Made by a program: the position numbers and the translations under genes | DNA from: Arctopsyche grandis | Lineage: Eukaryota; Arthropoda; Insecta; Trichoptera; Hydropsychidae | Length of the DNA: 64,000 nucleotides | NCBI RefSeq assembly: GCF_051622035.1 | Contig: NC_135365.1 | Coordinates: 8,102,001 to 8,166,000, forward strand | Direction: 5' to 3' | Notes under the pieces: model-generated | What the model saw: the letters and a program-made list of their open reading frames with translations, nothing else | Told to the model about the DNA's origin: nothing | Database searches by the model: none | Part shown: one piece after another, positions 60,247 through 64,000 of the stretch | Numbering within the stretch: position 1 is the stretch's first letter | Layout of the letters: each line of letters opens with the position of its first letter

Positions 60247-61467
60247 CAATGATTTTTGTTGGTTTCTTTTTGTTTATGTAATATGAGCGTTTAAAAAAAT
60301 GTGCAATTTTCACAGTTTTTTAGCTTTTGCAGTGTTTAACTCAAAATCTGGTAATGCTGTACCAAAATTGAATATTGGATTCAATTGTTAGATTTTTTTT
60401 TTTATTGATTATTAAAGTATAGTTTGAGTTAAAGTCTACAAAAGCCATAAATCTGTAAAAATTGAGATTTTTTTTACTCATACATATATGTATCATATAC
60501 AATAACAAATACACAAAAGTCATTGTCATACTATAGGGCGGGTTAAAGGTTTGGACCGTTTCCCGGCCTATGGAAATTCAGTTGTATTTTGAAGGGATCT
60601 TTATTACTCGATTAATACAGGTGTATTTGTATGTACAGCGAAGTAGGTAGGGGATTCGCTGGAACGAGCCAGGTCGAGTTTATGAAGCTCACTGGCATCT
60701 GGAGACGATGCGCTGGTTTATAAAGGTGTTGCTTGAAGTTGCGTGTAGCTGGGCTAGTGAGATCACGTTCTGGAAGATTCCAACAGGGTCGAGGTCTTCC
60801 TTTTTGTTCTATGTTTGATGCGTAGTTGCGTAGCTCCTTGGGATTTCCCGTGTACTCGTGATTGCGTATCTGGAGCGAGTCGAATCGCCTTTATGGGTAA
60901 GCTGGACGAAGTATTTCGGCCACGGCTGACTTTCGTGTACGAGAACAGGACGCGATGATGTCATTTGTACAGATTAAGTTCGATGAGGGAAATATCATCG
61001 ACCTAGTTTCGTATGGTACAAGTCGTGCTATATCCCTACAGTCAAATTAGTTAAAGACTGATTAATCACTTCTATGGTGATTTTTTTTTGTTGCTTAGTC
61101 TAATGGGCGTATGTAACTATATAATTTTAATCCAAGTGGCTAATGAATATCACATGGCTAAGAAAAATGGTATGAATGGAAAAAGATGTTCGAGTTTGTA
61201 TAGTTTTAATTGATTAAATCGAACAGTCTGTTACAAATGCAACGAACGAATTGCATTCTAGAATGACTCACTTTCGAATCGGTCATGGTCATAGTCTGGC
61301 TGGTTGCGAAGTCGAGTGTATTATTTAAAAAGTGAACGCAGCTGTCATGGTGTGAGCGAGGCGACTCAGTGTCCTGTTGACAGTTCGATGTGTAGCTGAA
61401 GCTGAAGACTCGGTGCAGCTGAAGTGGGAGTGGGAAGAGTCGAGGAGTGGCAGAGTCGCCTTCCAAA
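60247..61467. other. Intergenic region upstream of the kinesin gene
   Basis: Up to 60,535 it is AT-rich. From 60,540 to 61,020 there is a more G+C-rich, non-repetitive block without an open frame or terminal repeats that I cannot explain. From about 61,300 to 61,467 G+C rises again, probably the kinesin promoter and 5' UTR. Confidence 0.45.
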
Positions 61468-64000
61468 ATGGCGTCGCTCAAGGTCGCGGTGCGGGTTCGC
61501 CCCTTCAACCAAAGGTTCAACATTCAACGTCACTATCTGACATCTCTATTGACTCGTTCTCACCCCTCCTATCGCCAGCATCTCACGCTTGAATTTTTCG
61601 CAAGATATTATTTCGCTCAATAATACCGAACGATGAATGCGAATTTCGCAGATATTTCGATTGGCCTAAATCGCTTTTAATATTTCGCAAATGCGTATTT
61701 GCTACATTTTTAACTATAATATTTTTATTTGATAGTGGAATTGTTCAGTATTTACGCTATTTGGTGCCTTTGTTTTTTTTTTTGTTATTGGGTGATGTCT
61801 AATCTAAACATAGCGCAATGAGTAATGTTTACAATCGCTCGTGGCAACTACATGTTAACCATGTTTATATAAACAAGGTTTATACAATCGAAATCAACAT
61901 TCATTAATTATCCTTCAGCATATTTAATTTTCGTATTTTTTTTATGCCACTATTAAAATGTTTTTTATTTTTGCAGGGAATTGGATATGAATGCTAAACT
62001 CATAGTTCAAATGGACGGAAAGAAGACTCGCTTACATTCATTAAAAGTTAATATTTAATAAAAATTATAATCTAATTTAATATACGTACACGTATGACTA
62101 AAAAAATTATTAAATATTATTTTAGGGCCCAACTTCTCAAAATCAGCCATCTGATGTGAGCAGAGATCGATATAAAGATTTCACTTTTGATCATTCCTAT
62201 TGGTCTTATGACACCAATGACAATCATTTTGCATCACAAGAACAAGTAATTGATTTTTCAATACTTTTATTTATTCATCACAGAAATAAAATGATACAAT
62301 ATTGTGAATTTTACTCTATAGGTTTTTTCTGATTTGGGTATTGATGTCATAGACAGTGCTTTTGAAGGATATAATGCTTGCGTTTTTGCTTATGGACAGA
62401 CTGGTAGCGGGAAAACGTTCACTATGATGGGTTCACCGGTGAGTTGACTATGATAATAGTCTGTCAATGCTTGAAGTTTTGATAAAAAAAAAAAAAAACT
62501 TTATTTGTAGGAGTGTCAAGGATTGATACCGAGAATCTGCAGAAGTTTGTTCTCCCGTGTCGCTGCCGGTAAAGAGAATGGTGCTTCTTACCGTACCGAA
62601 GTCAGCTATCTTGAAATATACAATGAAAGAGTCAAAGATCTGCTCGGTGGAGAGACGGGGCATTCTTTGAAAGTCCGAGAACATCCTAGACTCGGGCCGT
62701 ATGTTCAGGATCTATCAAAGCATCTGGTTTCTGATTATGATGACATTCAAGTAATGCTCTTAGATCGTTTTTCAATTGAGAAAAATCGTACTGAAAATTA
62801 ATCTATTATATGATTTGTGTGCGAATAGGAATGTATGCACCGAGGAAATTTACACCGTACGACGGCTTCAACACAAATGAACGACGTATCCAGTAGGTCT
62901 CACGCTATATTCACCATCACGTTTGTGCAAGCTGTTTTTCTACAGCATAATAATATGCCGAGTGAAACTGTTTCTAAAGTGCATCTCGTAGATTTGGCTG
63001 GAAGGTAAGTTTTTATACGTTTTAAATTTAATTGAGTATATTTGGTATTGGTTACATCTGTGTTTGTGATTATTTTAGTGAAAGAGCTGATGCTACCGGT
63101 GCTACCGGCCAACGTCTGATAGAAGGAGCTCATATAAACAAGTCTTTAGTTACCTTAGGCTCGGTTATATCGGCGCTTGCGGAATCGTCACTCATGCAAA
63201 ACAACGTAGCTCCTCAGCAAAAGAACGGAAAAAATTCCAAAAATGTGTTCATTCCATACAGAGATTCAGTATTGACATGGCTTTTGAAAGATTCACTCGG
63301 AGGAAATTCTAAAACAATTATGATCGCAGCTGTAAGTGTGAATGAATCATATTATATTAAATGATGTTACAGACATTATTAGACTGTTTATTTAAAAAAA
63401 AAAAATCATAGATATCACCGGCAGATTGTAACTACGGCGAAACTTTATCGACACTCAGATACGCCAACAGAGCCAAAAACATCATCAACAAACCAACTAT
63501 TAATGAAGATCCCAACGTTAAACTTATCCGAGAGCTTCGGGAAGAGATCGACAAACTGCGATCGCAGATCGGACCTCATAATGTAGGTTTTAATAATTCC
63601 ACACAGCGAAATGTATACGAATATAGGATTTAATCAATGCATTAATAATTTCAGCATTCCATCGACAACGAACCGCAGGTTTTGGCTACGCTCCAACGGA
63701 AAGAAGCCCAAGAGAAGGTCCTCACTGAGAAGTGGACTGAAAAGTGGCGAGAGACTCAACAAATCCTTCAAGAGCAAAAGGCTCTCGGATTGCGAAAGAG
63801 CGGCTTAGGCGTTGTGCTCGATTCCGACATGCCTCATCTAGTCGGAATCGACGATAATCTCCTCTCGACTGGTGTTACTTTATACCACCTGAAGGTATGC
63901 ATCGTAGCGACTACCTTTATTGATCATTAAAAAGGAATTAATCGATTCATATGACTTTTGCAGGAAGGTGAAACGTTGATCGGAAGCGAAGAGTGTGAAG
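61468..64000 (+). CDS. Kif16b: Kinesin-3 family motor KIF16B / Klp98A, N-terminal part
   Basis: KIF16B-type kinesins carry early endosomes to microtubule plus ends, binding PI(3)P by a C-terminal PX domain that lies beyond this window. Ten exons: 61,468-61,514, 61,977-62,046, 62,126-62,245, 62,322-62,438, 62,511-62,750, 62,829-63,004, 63,079-63,331, 63,412-63,582, 63,655-63,894 and 63,964-64,000 (partial). The frame is continuous for 490 residues. The start [16 protein letters not shown] is typical of the subfamily. The P-loop GQTGSGKT is at 104-111, switch I NDVSSRSH at 216-223, switch II DLAGSE at 253-258, and the neck follows [20 protein letters not shown]...QQIL coiled segment and the start of the FHA domain ([22 protein letters not shown], then YHLKEGETLIG) follow, as in KIF16B. 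The first two donors, GTTCAA and GTTAAT, are weak. Confidence 0.92.

Overview
The window is nuclear DNA of an arthropod, most likely an insect. Six spliced or animal-type protein genes with GT-AG introns and TTTNCAG acceptors fill the right half, and the left half is a satellite whose core is a run of the insect telomeric pentamer (CCTAA on the + strand, TTAGG on the other). I cannot name the species. Carrying a TTAGG-type sequence argues against Diptera, which have lost it.

Region 1 (1-29,876) is a satellite array of 84/85-bp monomers in higher-order repeats. It is broken by a 226-bp solo LTR (12,692-12,917), a decayed R1-clade non-LTR element (3' part 13,308-15,508; probably the matching 5' part 22,186-23,390), a piggyBac-type element (23,687-24,638) and an almost complete R1-clade element (24,863-29,534) with a 14-bp target duplication. 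Between 15,509 and 22,190 lies a nest of transposons in long (TA)n tracts: a hAT-like element with a second hAT-like element inside it, a palindromic miniature LTR retrotransposon with three LTRs, and a Jockey/CR1-type reverse transcriptase fragment. A hAT transposase relic (29,877-30,650) closes the region. C-rich strand on top with genes to the right is the orientation expected if the left edge faces a chromosome end.

Region 2 (31,690-64,000) is ordinary genic DNA. In order: an ACF1/BAZ1A chromatin-remodelling subunit (+, 23 exons, 1,444 aa, complete); an 80-aa single-pass membrane protein (-, 2 coding exons); a pterin-4a-carbinolamine dehydratase (-, core exons certain, first exon inferred); the protein farnesyltransferase beta subunit (+, 4 exons, 403 aa); an intronless ATG4C/D-type autophagy protease (-, 433 aa); and the first ten exons of a KIF16B/Klp98A kinesin-3 (+, runs off the window). 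They are unrelated housekeeping genes and form no pathway; ACF1 and the small gene converge, PCBD and FNTB diverge.

Introns and intergenic gaps carry many small elements: TTAA-flanked MITEs, mariner-related MITEs next to a mariner transposase fragment, a tRNA-derived SINE family, RTE- and Jockey-type relics, and a second miniature LTR retrotransposon (59,206-60,242) with intact LTRs, primer-binding site, polypurine tract and 4-bp target duplication. All coordinates, splice sites and reading frames were read by eye; no database search was run.
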